64,000 nucleotides of DNA from Mahella australiensis 50-1 BON (GTDB taxonomy: Bacteria > Bacillota > Clostridia > Mahellales > Mahellaceae): positions 1-64,000 of the forward strand of contig NC_015520.1 in NCBI RefSeq assembly GCF_000213255.1, read 5' to 3'. The notes beneath the pieces are model-generated. The model had not been told where the DNA came from and made no database searches. It saw only the letters and a list, made by a program, of their open reading frames with translations. Both the position numbers and the translations under genes were made by a program. Positions 54,648 through 62,658 of the stretch are shown one piece after another; positions within the stretch are counted from its first letter, which is position 1, and each line of letters opens with the position of its first letter.

Positions 54648-55700
54648 ATGAAAACAACAGTAATAGACATTGATCCTGAAAATATAAATGAAGATGCTAT
54701 AAGGAAAGCCGCCATATTAATAAGAAAAGGCGAAGTAGTAGCGTTTCCGACCGAGACGGTGTATGGCTTGGGCGCTAATGCCCTGGATGCTTCTGCAGTA
54801 CATCGTATATTCGAAGCAAAAGGCCGGCCGTCGGATAATCCGCTCATAGTCCATATATGCGATATATCGATGTTGGAAGAAGTGGTGGAACATGTACCAT
54901 CCAAAGCGCTTTTGCTTATGGAGCGATTCTGGCCAGGGCCACTCACTATCATTATGAAAAAACATAAGAAGATACCTTATGAAGTTACTGCTGGCTTGGA
55001 TACGGTAGGTGTGCGCATGCCCGATCATCCCATAGCCTTAGCGCTTATAAGGAGTGCGGGCGTGCCTATAGCAGCACCCAGCGCCAATATATCCGGCCGT
55101 CCTAGCCCCACAAAGCCCGAACACGTTATAGCTGATATGCAAGGACGTATAGCAGCTATAATAGCCGGAGGTACATGCAAGGTAGGGGTGGAGTCCACTG
55201 TTTTAGATTTAAGTGGGAATAATCCTGTGCTATACAGACCGGGTGGTATAACATTAGAAATGCTAGAGGAAGTCATAGGTAAGGTGGATACTGCATCGGG
55301 CATATTAAAGCCTGTATTTGCTGAAGGGGCAGTACCATCGCCTGGCATGAAATACAAACATTATTCTCCCAAAGCCAAGGTTATAATAGTGGACGGACCC
55401 ATTGACAGGGTTATTGCGAGGATAAAGAAGGAAGCTGACGCATATAGGCAAAAGGGCTACAATGTGGGCATAATGGCCACTGAACAAACCAAGGCCATGT
55501 ATAGCGAATATATGGTCATAGCGGTCGGTGATAGAGAAAAGCCGGAAACCATAGCTGCAGCGTTATTCGATACATTGCGCTTGTTTGACAAGGCCAAGGC
55601 AGATGTAGTGCTGGCTGAAGCAGTGGATGCGAATGGCGTTGGATTGGCCATAATGAACCGCATGGTAAGGGCGGCAGGTTTTGACATAATACATGCATAA
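54648..55700 (+). CDS. ywlC: L-threonylcarbamoyladenylate synthase (Sua5/YwlC type)
   Basis: Makes threonylcarbamoyl-AMP from threonine, bicarbonate and ATP for the t6A37 modification of ANN-reading tRNAs. The 350-residue protein has the YrdC domain (about residues 10-210; FPTETVYGLGANALDASAV, KGRPSDNPLIVHI, VGVRMPDHPIALAL, PSANISGRPSPT) and the C-terminal Sua5 domain after the linker SPGMKYKHYSPKA. No ribosome site precedes the ATG at 54648; a TATAAT only 7 bases upstream suggests a leaderless start. An upstream ATG at 54630 lies across the -10 and is rejected. The ywlE gene follows after 9 bases. Confidence 0.95.
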   Translation: MKTTVIDIDPENINEDAIRKAAILIRKGEVVAFPTETVYGLGANALDASAVHRIFEAKGRPSDNPLIVHICDISMLEEVVEHVPSKALLLMERFWPGPLTIIMKKHKKIPYEVTAGLDTVGVRMPDHPIALALIRSAGVPIAAPSANISGRPSPTKPEHVIADMQGRIAAIIAGGTCKVGVESTVLDLSGNNPVLYRPGGITLEMLEEVIGKVDTASGILKPVFAEGAVPSPGMKYKHYSPKAKVIIVDGPIDRVIARIKKEADAYRQKGYNVGIMATEQTKAMYSEYMVIAVGDREKPETIAAALFDTLRLFDKAKADVVLAEAVDANGVGLAIMNRMVRAAGFDIIHA

Positions 55701-55709
55701 GGAGTATGT

Positions 55710-56177
55710 ATGATAAGTTCTATATTATTCGTATGCAGCGGAAATACGTGCCGCAGCCCTATGGCACAGGCTATAGCTGAGACCATGTTTAGAAAGGCTG
55801 ACAGCGGTTTGGAAGCTATAAAGGTGATGTCGGCAGGCATCGCCGCCGTGAATGGACAACCGGCTTCAGCCAACGCGATAGAGGTCATGCGCGAGATGGG
55901 TATGGATATAAGCCGTCATAGAAGTCGTATGTTGAGCGGTGAATTGGTGGAACAAGCCGATCTCATACTCACCATGACATTACAACATAAACGTTATGTA
56001 TTGATGATGTTTCCAGAATCATACGACAAGGTCTTTACGCTTAAGGAATATGCGGATTGCGGTAGTAGTGACATACCAGACCCCTTTGGCGGTTCTTTGG
56101 AAGATTATAGAGAGTGTGCAAATGAGATACAGCAAGCGTTATTTAGGTTGGTGCAGAAATTAAAACAGGGTCAATAG
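55710..56177 (+). CDS. ywlE: Protein arginine phosphatase YwlE (LMW phosphatase family)
   Basis: A 155-residue low-molecular-weight phosphatase. The P-loop FVCSGNTCRSPMAQA has the nucleophile Cys9 and Arg15, and Thr13, the residue that gives YwlE its preference for phosphoarginine over phosphotyrosine. The general acid is in DIPDPFGGSLEDY. It reverses McsB arginine phosphorylation, which in Firmicutes tags proteins for ClpCP. AAGGAG precedes the ATG. It follows the Sua5-type gene as in Bacillus (ywlC-ywlE region). Confidence 0.93.
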   Translation: MISSILFVCSGNTCRSPMAQAIAETMFRKADSGLEAIKVMSAGIAAVNGQPASANAIEVMREMGMDISRHRSRMLSGELVEQADLILTMTLQHKRYVLMMFPESYDKVFTLKEYADCGSSDIPDPFGGSLEDYRECANEIQQALFRLVQKLKQGQ

Positions 56178-56259
56178 CGCTATGAGGCGAACTATTTGCG
56201 ATGTATTCATTTTTCTCCTTGCTTACAATCTTCCTGTAGATGGCAGATTAAAAAATATT

Positions 56260-56288
56260 TTGACACAAATGCAGTCTTATGCTATTAT
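56260..56288 (+). promoter_or_regulatory. Promoter of tRNA-Ala
   Basis: Consensus TTGACA (56260-56265), 17 bases, TATTAT (56283-56288); start expected about 5 bases before the tRNA. Confidence 0.85.
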
Positions 56289-56299
56289 AAGTATGCAAT

Positions 56300-56375
56300 G
56301 GGGATATAGCTCAGTTGGGAGAGTGCCTGGATCGCACCCAGGAGGTCAGGGGTTCGAATCCCCTTATCTCCACCA
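56300..56375 (+). tRNA. tRNA-Ala (anticodon CGC)
   Basis: A 76-base tRNA with complete cloverleaf. Acceptor GGGGATA pairs with TATCTCC and includes G3:U70, the alanine identity element. The D arm has TAGCTCAGTTGGGAGAG, the anticodon arm CCTGG-ATCGCAC-CCAGG gives CGC, and the T arm is GGGG-TTCGAAT-CCCC. CCA is encoded. CGC reads GCG codons. A consensus promoter and a terminator flank the gene. Confidence 0.96.
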
Positions 56376-56381
56376 CTTAAA

Positions 56382-56413
56382 GTCGGAGATCAATTGATCT
56401 TCGGCTTTTTTCA
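56382..56413 (+). terminator. Terminator after tRNA-Ala
   Basis: AGTCGGAGATCAATTGATCTTCGGCT-type palindrome (AGTC-GAGATCAA / TTGATCTTC-GGCT) followed by TTTTTT. Confidence 0.9.
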
Positions 56414-56451
56414 AATGTATGAAAGCTTTATGACGGAGGCAAAAATGTAAT

Positions 56452-58428
56452 ATGCGTAAATTATCCTTAAAGAATAAAATAACGGCGCTGTTTTTGGTTG
56501 CGGCTATTATACCTCTTATAGTGGTTTCTGTATTTCAGATCATCAATTTTCGGGATGCCCAGACGAAAAATATACAAGCTCAGGAAATGTCTCTGGCTAA
56601 AACTCATGCTGATAATATAGATAGATGGTTCAGCGATCATCTATCCGATATCCATATGCTGATAAAAAGAAATCCTGTATTGCAAAATGGCAATATAGAG
56701 CAAATAAAGCCCGTCTTAAGACAGGCTATGGACAGCGATGCTTCGGCTGAAAATTACATATTCGTTGATAAAAATGGTAAAGGCATCGATGATAAAAGCG
56801 GTATTTTGGACATATCTGACCGCGAGTATTTTAAACAGGCAAAAACTACTTTAAAGCCGACTATAAGCGAGGTATTGCAGAGTAAGATTACTGGTAACAA
56901 CATAGTGGTTATAGCAGTACCGGTAGTGGTAAATAACGGCTTTCAAGGCTTATTGGCCGCTACAATAAAGATAGATGCGATACTGGAGCTTATGAATGAC
57001 ATATGGGTAGCGGATTCGGGATATGGCTATCTGCTCTCACCATATGGTACTTTTATAACTCATATCGATGAAGAGTATATAGGCAAAACGCTGGAAAGCG
57101 TCATGGAGTCTAAAGAGGCACAGATTTTTAAGGACTCCGTGCTGGCTAATGACAGCGGTTATATGGAGTATAGTAGTAGCTCTGTAGATAAGATGGCTGC
57201 ATATAGTATCGTTCCCAATACGGGGTGGCGAGTAGTGGTAACCGCTCCTGTAAATGAGGTATACAGCGATGTAAACCGTTCATTACGTACATCGGCTATA
57301 CTTATAGCAGTTTGTGTAGTTGCGGTTGTTGTGCTGTCGATTTTGCTTTCCTCCTCCATAGTGCGGCCTATATTGGCCATATCTGCTGTAATGCGGAAAG
57401 CGGCAGCCGGTTATCTGAATGAAAGATTAAGTATAAAGTCTGGAGACGAGATAGGCGCTTTGGCTGAAGATATTAATCATATGCTCCAAACGCTAAGGGA
57501 TATCGTGATTAACATCAAAGACAAATCAGCTCGTATAGACGACTCGGCTGTGGGATTATCGGCCACTTCTCAACAAATAGCAGCATCGTCCCAAGCTGTG
57601 GCTCAGGCTATGCAGGATACTTCCCAGGGGGTATCTCAGCAGGCTAAGGATTTGGCTGATATATCATCGGTTGTAAAGGCATTGGAGCAAGCTTTGAATA
57701 ACGTATACGAGTCATTAAATATTATAAAAGGAAATACCAATGCTACCGATGAGCTTTCCAAACAAGGTGCCCGACAATTGGATAAGCTGATAGGTTCTAT
57801 AAATGACATAAGGGAGTCATATAAAGATGTTGCAGGAAATGTGCAGGAGCTAGACCAAAATATAAACGGTGTAAATGAAATAACGTCCACCATAGCCAAT
57901 ATTGCAAATCAAACTAAAATGCTTTCGTTGAACGCTGCTATAGAAGCATCTCGTACCGGTGAAAATGGAAGGGGGTTTTCCGTCGTGGCGGCCGAGATAA
58001 GGGCGTTGGCGGAACGGTCAAAACAATTTACGGAAAATATATCCCGTACTATAGCTATGATATTGGAAAATACTTCTAACGTAGTGAAGACTACCGGAGA
58101 AATGGAAAATAAACTGACATCACAAATGGAGCTGGTGGAAGGGACTATAGCTGCATTCCAAGATATAATGAACTCTATAAACAATATGGTACCTCATATA
58201 AAATCGACGTATGAACAGGCAGACGATATGATAAAGCATAAAGATATCGTTGCTGAACGCATAGGGTCCATATCTGCCGTAGCTGAGGAAACATCAGCGT
58301 CGACTGAAGAAATAGCAGCCTCTATGGAGCAAATGACCGGGTCTACGCAAGAAATAGCCGCAACGGCTTCTGCTTTGCAAGGAACTGCCGAGCAACTGGT
58401 GGAACAAGTCAGCAATTTCACCGTGTGA
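56452..58428 (+). CDS. Methyl-accepting chemotaxis protein with dCache sensor
   Basis: A 658-residue chemoreceptor. Two transmembrane helices (about residues 10-32 and 283-306) enclose an extracellular double-Cache domain (YIFVDKNGKGIDDKSGILDI, DREYFKQAKTT, GYGYLLSPYGTFITHID, YSIVPNTGWRVVVTAPVNEV). A HAMP domain and long coiled coil follow, with the signalling tip NQTKMLSLNAAIEASRTGEN-GRGF and VAAEIRALAERSKQFTENIS. dCache pockets often bind amino acids or small organic acids; the ligand is not evident. GGAGGC precedes the ATG. The MBL hydrolase starts 9 bases after it. Confidence 0.96.
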   Translation: MRKLSLKNKITALFLVAAIIPLIVVSVFQIINFRDAQTKNIQAQEMSLAKTHADNIDRWFSDHLSDIHMLIKRNPVLQNGNIEQIKPVLRQAMDSDASAENYIFVDKNGKGIDDKSGILDISDREYFKQAKTTLKPTISEVLQSKITGNNIVVIAVPVVVNNGFQGLLAATIKIDAILELMNDIWVADSGYGYLLSPYGTFITHIDEEYIGKTLESVMESKEAQIFKDSVLANDSGYMEYSSSSVDKMAAYSIVPNTGWRVVVTAPVNEVYSDVNRSLRTSAILIAVCVVAVVVLSILLSSSIVRPILAISAVMRKAAAGYLNERLSIKSGDEIGALAEDINHMLQTLRDIVINIKDKSARIDDSAVGLSATSQQIAASSQAVAQAMQDTSQGVSQQAKDLADISSVVKALEQALNNVYESLNIIKGNTNATDELSKQGARQLDKLIGSINDIRESYKDVAGNVQELDQNINGVNEITSTIANIANQTKMLSLNAAIEASRTGENGRGFSVVAAEIRALAERSKQFTENISRTIAMILENTSNVVKTTGEMENKLTSQMELVEGTIAAFQDIMNSINNMVPHIKSTYEQADDMIKHKDIVAERIGSISAVAEETSASTEEIAASMEQMTGSTQEIAATASALQGTAEQLVEQVSNFTV

Positions 58429-58437
58429 GAGGACATT

Positions 58438-59331
58438 ATGAGATTAAAACATATAGGGGGCAGGACGTATTATATAGACGATGATACCAACTGCAACATA
58501 GGCTTATATGTGTTAAATGATAGCCAATGCATCTTGATCGATGCAGGTTATGAGCAAGAGGCTCAAGCATTGCTGGACTATCTGCATGCCAATGGGTTAG
58601 CTCCGGTAGTCATTATAAATACACATGGCCATGTGGACCATGCTGGGGCTGATGAATTCATTAAGGAGCGCAGCGAGGCAACTATATATGCCCCCTCAGG
58701 TGAAAGCTGGGTAATAGAGAAACCCGAATTGGAGATGATAGGACTAACGGGGACGCCGTCGTTCGGCGCGCTTAACGATGCCTTTTTGCGAGGCAGGCAC
58801 TGTCATACTGATGTAACGCTGCAGCCGGGGGTAGTTACTATATATTCGGTTCAATTAAACGCTTTATCATTGTCGGGCCACAGTATAGACCATATGGGCA
58901 TAGCGACGCCCGACAACGTGTTATTCTGCGGCGATGCTGTATATACGCATGAATTCATAAAAAAATATAAATTGCCTTATATAAGCGATGTAGCTGCTAC
59001 GTTGAGTACTTTGGAATACCTTAAGGATATGACATATGCGTATTATGTACCTTCCCACGGCACAGTGCTGCGCGATATAAGATCTGCTGTGGAGGAAAAC
59101 GTAAAACTATTAAAAGATGTTTTAGGGTATATAGTTGAGAACCTTGACGAGCCTGTAACACGTGAAGAATTGTGTATTAATATAATGGAGCATTATCATG
59201 TATGGATGAGCATGCCCCAGCATTTTCTGATGATGTCGTATACTTCGGCATTATTGCGCTACCTTTATGAAGGAGGTATTATAGAACCTGTTATCGAGAA
59301 CTATTCATTGAAATGGAAGGCGAGGGTGTAA
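58438..59331 (+). CDS. MBL-fold metallo-hydrolase
   Basis: A 297-residue metallo-beta-lactamase-fold hydrolase. Metal-binding THGHVDHAGADEF (HxHxDH), SLSGHSIDHMG, FCGDAVYT (Asp) and YVPSHGTVL (His) are all present. A C-terminal 90-residue helical extension (TREELCINIMEHYHVWMSMP) is typical of winged-helix-like tails in glyoxalase II-like clostridial proteins. Substrate is unknown. Gap of 9 bases after the chemoreceptor; AGAGGACA serves as ribosome site. Confidence 0.93.
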   Translation: MRLKHIGGRTYYIDDDTNCNIGLYVLNDSQCILIDAGYEQEAQALLDYLHANGLAPVVIINTHGHVDHAGADEFIKERSEATIYAPSGESWVIEKPELEMIGLTGTPSFGALNDAFLRGRHCHTDVTLQPGVVTIYSVQLNALSLSGHSIDHMGIATPDNVLFCGDAVYTHEFIKKYKLPYISDVAATLSTLEYLKDMTYAYYVPSHGTVLRDIRSAVEENVKLLKDVLGYIVENLDEPVTREELCINIMEHYHVWMSMPQHFLMMSYTSALLRYLYEGGIIEPVIENYSLKWKARV

Positions 59332-59332
59332 A

Positions 59333-59977
59333 ATAAGTAATAAGGGTAATCGCGGTATATATAGAAGGTATATAAAGAGGTGGCTGGATTTTATATTGTC
59401 ATTATGTGCTATTATAATCTTATCACCGCTGTTGCTGGTTATAGCTTTGCTCGTAAGGATTTATCTAGGTAGGCCGGTGATATTTAAGCAGAAGAGACCT
59501 GGCCTTAATGAGAGGATATTCACATTATATAAATTCCGGACTATGACCGACGATAAGGATGAAAACGGTCATTTATTGCCTGATGAAGTCCGATTGACCA
59601 AATTCGGGAAATTTTTGCGTTCTACCAGCATTGACGAGCTACCCGAGTTATTTAATATTTTAAAAGGGGATATGTCTATAGTTGGTCCAAGGCCGTTGCT
59701 GGTGCAGTATCTGCCGCTTTACGACGCACATCAAAGGCGTCGTCACGAAGTCAGGCCTGGTTTGACGGGCTTAGCCCAAGTTAGCGGCAGGAACGCTATC
59801 AGTTGGGAGGATAGATTTAATCTTGATGTACAGTACGTGGATAATGTTAGCTTTATAAATGATTGGAAGATTATATTTTTAACCGTCAAAAAAGTTTTTG
59901 CGCGGGAAGGCATAAGTTCAGGCACATCTGCCACCATGGAGCCTTTTGAGGGCACGGCAAAAAGTGAGGATCAATAG
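59333..59977 (+). CDS. Bacterial sugar transferase (undecaprenyl-phosphate glycosyl-1-P transferase)
   Basis: Monotopic phosphoglycosyl transferase that moves a sugar-1-phosphate to undecaprenyl phosphate to start surface-polysaccharide synthesis. Motifs: FKQKRPGLNERIFTLYKFRTM, RSTSIDELPELFNILKGDMS (catalytic Asp-Glu), VGPRPLL and RPGLTGLAQVSGRN. The conserved N-terminus with its KR-x-x-D motif (YIKRWLDFILSL) lies upstream of the first ordinary start (TTG 59396). In that frame no ATG, GTG or TTG occurs between 59312 and 59396, yet GAGGGTG (59322-59328) is well placed for an ATA at 59333. I therefore give 59333 as probable start (214 residues) and 59396 as the fallback (193). Confidence 0.85.
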   Translation: MSNKGNRGIYRRYIKRWLDFILSLCAIIILSPLLLVIALLVRIYLGRPVIFKQKRPGLNERIFTLYKFRTMTDDKDENGHLLPDEVRLTKFGKFLRSTSIDELPELFNILKGDMSIVGPRPLLVQYLPLYDAHQRRRHEVRPGLTGLAQVSGRNAISWEDRFNLDVQYVDNVSFINDWKIIFLTVKKVFAREGISSGTSATMEPFEGTAKSEDQ

Positions 59978-60018
59978 TATTTGTCCGCAATAATGCCCCG
60001 AAACCGCAGTATAAATAA

Positions 60019-60049
60019 CAAAGGCCGGAATGTTAATTTTCCGGCCTTT
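60019..60049. terminator. Bidirectional terminator
   Basis: AAAGGCCGGAA and TTCCGGCCTTT pair over 11 bases around TGTTAATT. It ends the sugar transferase on the + strand and, on the - strand, follows the 3' end of the tRNA relic as a tRNA terminator would. Confidence 0.92.
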
Positions 60050-60050
60050 T

Positions 60051-60099
60051 ATGGTGCGCCCGAGACGAATCGAACGTCCGGCACGCGGTTTAGGAAACC
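60051..60099 (-). other. 3' half of tRNA-Arg(CCU), probable integration attachment site
   Basis: Read on the minus strand: GGTTTCCTAAACCGC (anticodon loop TTCCTAA and 3' stem), variable loop GTGCC, T arm GGACG-TTCGATT-CGTCT, acceptor CGGGCGC, then ACCA. The 5' half (D arm and 5' acceptor, expected GCGCCCG) is missing; A+T-rich unrelated DNA takes its place past 60100. A tRNA 3' end next to phage genes is the usual attL/attR scar of an integrative element whose intact tRNA is at the other end, outside this window. Confidence 0.8.
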
Positions 60100-60420
60100 T
60101 ATAACGATATTTTATTCTTTATCAGCCGTTTATGCTTAGTCCGTATAAACACCGAAAAATAGACATTTATAAGTTTCGCTTTGTTAATATTTATCGTATT
60201 TTTATACCGCTTTTCGTTTGCTACGTTAGCAAAATGTTTGCACGGCGTCCTAACCAAATAAATCTGGTATATTTATTATATTAAAGTCCCTCCTGCTGAC
60301 AATCGCAATTCATATAAATACCTTATTTAATTATAGACTTTATCATATAAAAATCAACCACTACATATAGTTGCAAAATTAGTACACAACACAAAATATA
60401 TTAATTTTTTACTTATCTCA
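60100..60420. other. Gene-free A+T-rich element edge
   Basis: About 320 bases with no convincing gene on either strand. It holds one perfect inverted repeat, TTTGCTA-CGT-TAGCAAA at 60217-60233, possibly an integrase arm site or operator. AAGTCCCTCCTGC (60284-60296) is a minus-strand ribosome-site-like stretch with no gene after it. Confidence 0.5.
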
Positions 60421-60636
60421 TTATTTTGCCCCAGTCAATACCTCAATTGCTCTCGGGCTGCCATGTATCCTGCGAATCGCTCCTGCTTTCTCTAATCTAC
60501 ATATATATCCGTATACAGTTGCCACCGACTTCAGCCCAACCATATCTCCAATTTCATGCAATGACGGCGCAAATCCATGTTCAGCTTGATACTTAACTAT
60601 AGCATCAAGTACCTGTTGTTGTTTCTTCGTTAGCAT
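60421..60636 (-). CDS. LexA-type DNA-binding domain protein
   Basis: A 71-residue protein, MLTKKQQQVLDAIVKYQAEH then GFAPSLHEIGDMVGLKSVAT, matching the N-terminal winged helix of LexA. The LexA self-cleavage/peptidase domain is absent. ATG 60636 is selected because GAGGTGG lies 6 bases upstream; in-frame codons further up are not conserved. In phages and mobile elements such short LexA-like proteins can bind the host SOS or element operators. It is the first gene inside the probable attachment site. Confidence 0.85.
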   Translation of the reverse strand: MLTKKQQQVLDAIVKYQAEHGFAPSLHEIGDMVGLKSVATVYGYICRLEKAGAIRRIHGSPRAIEVLTGAK

Positions 60637-60759
60637 TATAACCACCTCAGATATATTATATACGAACATGTGTTTGCGCGCAAGAAAAATTTCAAAATGC
60701 AACCTTATTTTGATGAAAATATGGTATAATAAAAGTAGAAGTAACGGAGGTGAGTAAAT

Positions 60760-61614
60760 ATGCGTAAAGCAGTTATATTCAACAAAACTTTATTAATTGC
60801 AATTTTAGCTGTTTTCGCTGTTAGCATATTAATAGGTTATGGAACTGGCATCGGTAGTTCAAAAGCAGATGATGAAAAAAATATACCTAATCAAATATAT
60901 ATAACGCCTGATAAGAATGCTGTTGAATCGAATCCAACAGTACCTTATTACCAAAAATATTTTTCTGAATTAGACAAATACGAAAGCAATCCTTGGGCAT
61001 TAAGCGAACTTCAAATAGTCGGACTTATGTATGACATGAGTTATGTATTGCCTGATATGCCCGACGCGTTGGTAAAATCATTGGTAGATAAGCTGACAGA
61101 TTTAATTGAACGTTCCAGCGCCTTTACTTCGGGTGAAAGCATAGATGCATGTGCAGGGCAAAAAGAGATTCTTTCTGTGCTCGCTCGCTGGGAGAATAAA
61201 GATCTCTCACAAATGTACAACGACCGTAGTTTTTTACTTAACGGTATAGCTTCTTCAACGCTGCAAGAATATGGAGTAGGAAAAGAATCTGCAGACAACC
61301 AGACAAGCACTAAAACAATATCACAATCCGCACAAGACTGTTCAACCATTATAAGCGCTATTTATGCTTTTCTTGGCGTAGATGGTAACATGGATTATAA
61401 AGAGTTTAAGAACTTGATACAACTCAAAAAGGAGTCTGTAGATGCTTCTGTCGGTTATTCGCTAGAACTTAATGACATCATCGAGATTTTAGATAAATAT
61501 GGAAAAAGCGGATGTGATAAAAAATATAAAGACTCCGTAACTTCTCCTCTTTTAGAAATAGCGCAAAGATTACAATTCCTCATTGATTATCCTCCCGGGT
61601 TTTATAAACAGTAA
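60760..61614 (+). CDS. Anchored or secreted protein of unknown function (element cargo)
   Basis: A 284-residue protein with one N-terminal hydrophobic helix (NKTLLIAILAVFAVSILIGY) followed by a mostly helical extracytoplasmic part with TVPYYQKYFSELDKYESNPW and scattered Cys (about residues 131, 193, 254). No family recognised. GGAGGTGAG precedes the ATG, and the gene is oriented opposite to its phage-like neighbours with its own terminator, a common arrangement for accessory genes carried by prophages. Confidence 0.75.
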   Translation: MRKAVIFNKTLLIAILAVFAVSILIGYGTGIGSSKADDEKNIPNQIYITPDKNAVESNPTVPYYQKYFSELDKYESNPWALSELQIVGLMYDMSYVLPDMPDALVKSLVDKLTDLIERSSAFTSGESIDACAGQKEILSVLARWENKDLSQMYNDRSFLLNGIASSTLQEYGVGKESADNQTSTKTISQSAQDCSTIISAIYAFLGVDGNMDYKEFKNLIQLKKESVDASVGYSLELNDIIEILDKYGKSGCDKKYKDSVTSPLLEIAQRLQFLIDYPPGFYKQ

Positions 61615-61622
61615 GAAAAGAA

Positions 61623-61664
61623 AAAAGCGCAGCTATAAATCCTTATCTCATAGCTGCGCTTTCG
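61623..61664. terminator. Bidirectional terminator
   Basis: AAAGCGCAGCTAT and ATAGCTGCGCTTT arms lie between the convergent unknown protein gene and the phage gene on the minus strand. Confidence 0.88.
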
Positions 61665-61681
61665 CTTTATAATCTATTATT

Positions 61682-62461
61682 CTATACGGGCCCTCCAGTT
61701 GGCATTGTTGCAACATTATATTCAGCCCACGTCATATCCGCTCGATAATTGGTATCATTATCGAAAAAGAAAACATTACTACCGAAATACATCGTCCCGT
61801 AATTCGTCAAACTATACGCTCTTATGCGTATATGGTCATGAAGGGTAGCACCAGTCGCTGGCGGATAGCTATACGTAAACCATACCCAGTTATTTCTATT
61901 CAAATACCGGATATGATTTCCGTTAGCATCTTTCAACGATTTATTATTATACAATACTCTAGCACCATAATAGGTCAACCCATTATTTACTCTTCGCATG
62001 AAGTTTTGAGTATTTCCGTTTATCGTTTCCGCATATATCCAATCAATAAACAACATACTTCTATTCGGCAGATAAGTCTGCCCAAAGTCTGCAACAAAAC
62101 AATTCCCAGCATTTACGCACGTACAATACGAAGCGTGCTGCGCATGCCTATGCGCTCCGGTTATACAATACCCATTCATAAGATGATTAATCGCCCATCT
62201 CGTTTTTAACAAACCTAAATCAAAATATCCTTCAATCTTATTTGTCGAACGCCAGTAATGTATATCCGGGTCGTTAGCCTCCAATGCACAATCTTCTTCC
62301 AGCGTCGGATTTGTCGCTGCACCGGTAGCCCAGAATAAATATCCGGGTTTTAACTTTCCGCTTACATTACTATCGTCATCATAAACAATACGACTCGTAT
62401 GCAAGTTTTGATATCCGCTACTAGGCCAGTAAACCCACATTTGATGATTATAGCTACCCAT
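61682..62461 (-). CDS. Phage-associated protein of unknown function
   Basis: A 259-residue protein rich in Tyr, Trp and Asn (starting MGSYNHQMWVYWPSSGYQNL), with AHRHAQHASYCTCVNAGNCF and YPPATGATLHDHIRIRAYSL. Composition resembles phage tail-tip or receptor-binding proteins, but no family is recognised. ATG 62461 follows AGGAGGG with 6 bases spacing; that site overlaps the stop codon of the small gene upstream, which indicates translational coupling. It is the last gene of the minus-strand phage block. Confidence 0.72.
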   Translation of the reverse strand: MGSYNHQMWVYWPSSGYQNLHTSRIVYDDDSNVSGKLKPGYLFWATGAATNPTLEEDCALEANDPDIHYWRSTNKIEGYFDLGLLKTRWAINHLMNGYCITGAHRHAQHASYCTCVNAGNCFVADFGQTYLPNRSMLFIDWIYAETINGNTQNFMRRVNNGLTYYGARVLYNNKSLKDANGNHIRYLNRNNWVWFTYSYPPATGATLHDHIRIRAYSLTNYGTMYFGSNVFFFDNDTNYRADMTWAEYNVATMPTGGPV

Positions 62462-62472
62462 TATCAACCCTC

Positions 62473-62637
62473 CTATCCGATATTATCGTCACCATAGATT
62501 AACTTTCGAAGTTCACTAGGCAATTCTTTTGGATCTCTTTGTTCCGGCAGTAACAACTCCTCCGGTTGCCCTTCTGCTATCTGATTTTTGTTAACACTAA
62601 TTGGTTCTTCAAACGGCTTTTCCTTAAACTCAAACAT
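62473..62637 (-). CDS. Small phage protein (54 residues)
   Basis: Reads MFEFKEKPFEEPISVNKNQI, then AEGQPEELLLPEQRDPKELP and SELRKLIYGDDNIG. Acidic, no hydrophobic helix. GAGGAAG lies 7 bases before the ATG on the minus strand, and its TAG stop overlaps the ribosome site of the next gene. Family unknown. Confidence 0.65.
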   Translation of the reverse strand: MFEFKEKPFEEPISVNKNQIAEGQPEELLLPEQRDPKELPSELRKLIYGDDNIG

Positions 62638-62658
62638 ACTAACTTCCTCGCTCTCTTA

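Noticed and set aside
56182-56397. 71-codon + strand frame after ywlE
   Set aside because: It runs through the promoter and most of tRNA-Ala, has no ribosome site and no conserved sequence.
60284-60420. Possible minus-strand gene start after a ribosome-like site in the element edge
   Set aside because: Frames downstream are short, broken by stops and show no recognisable sequence.
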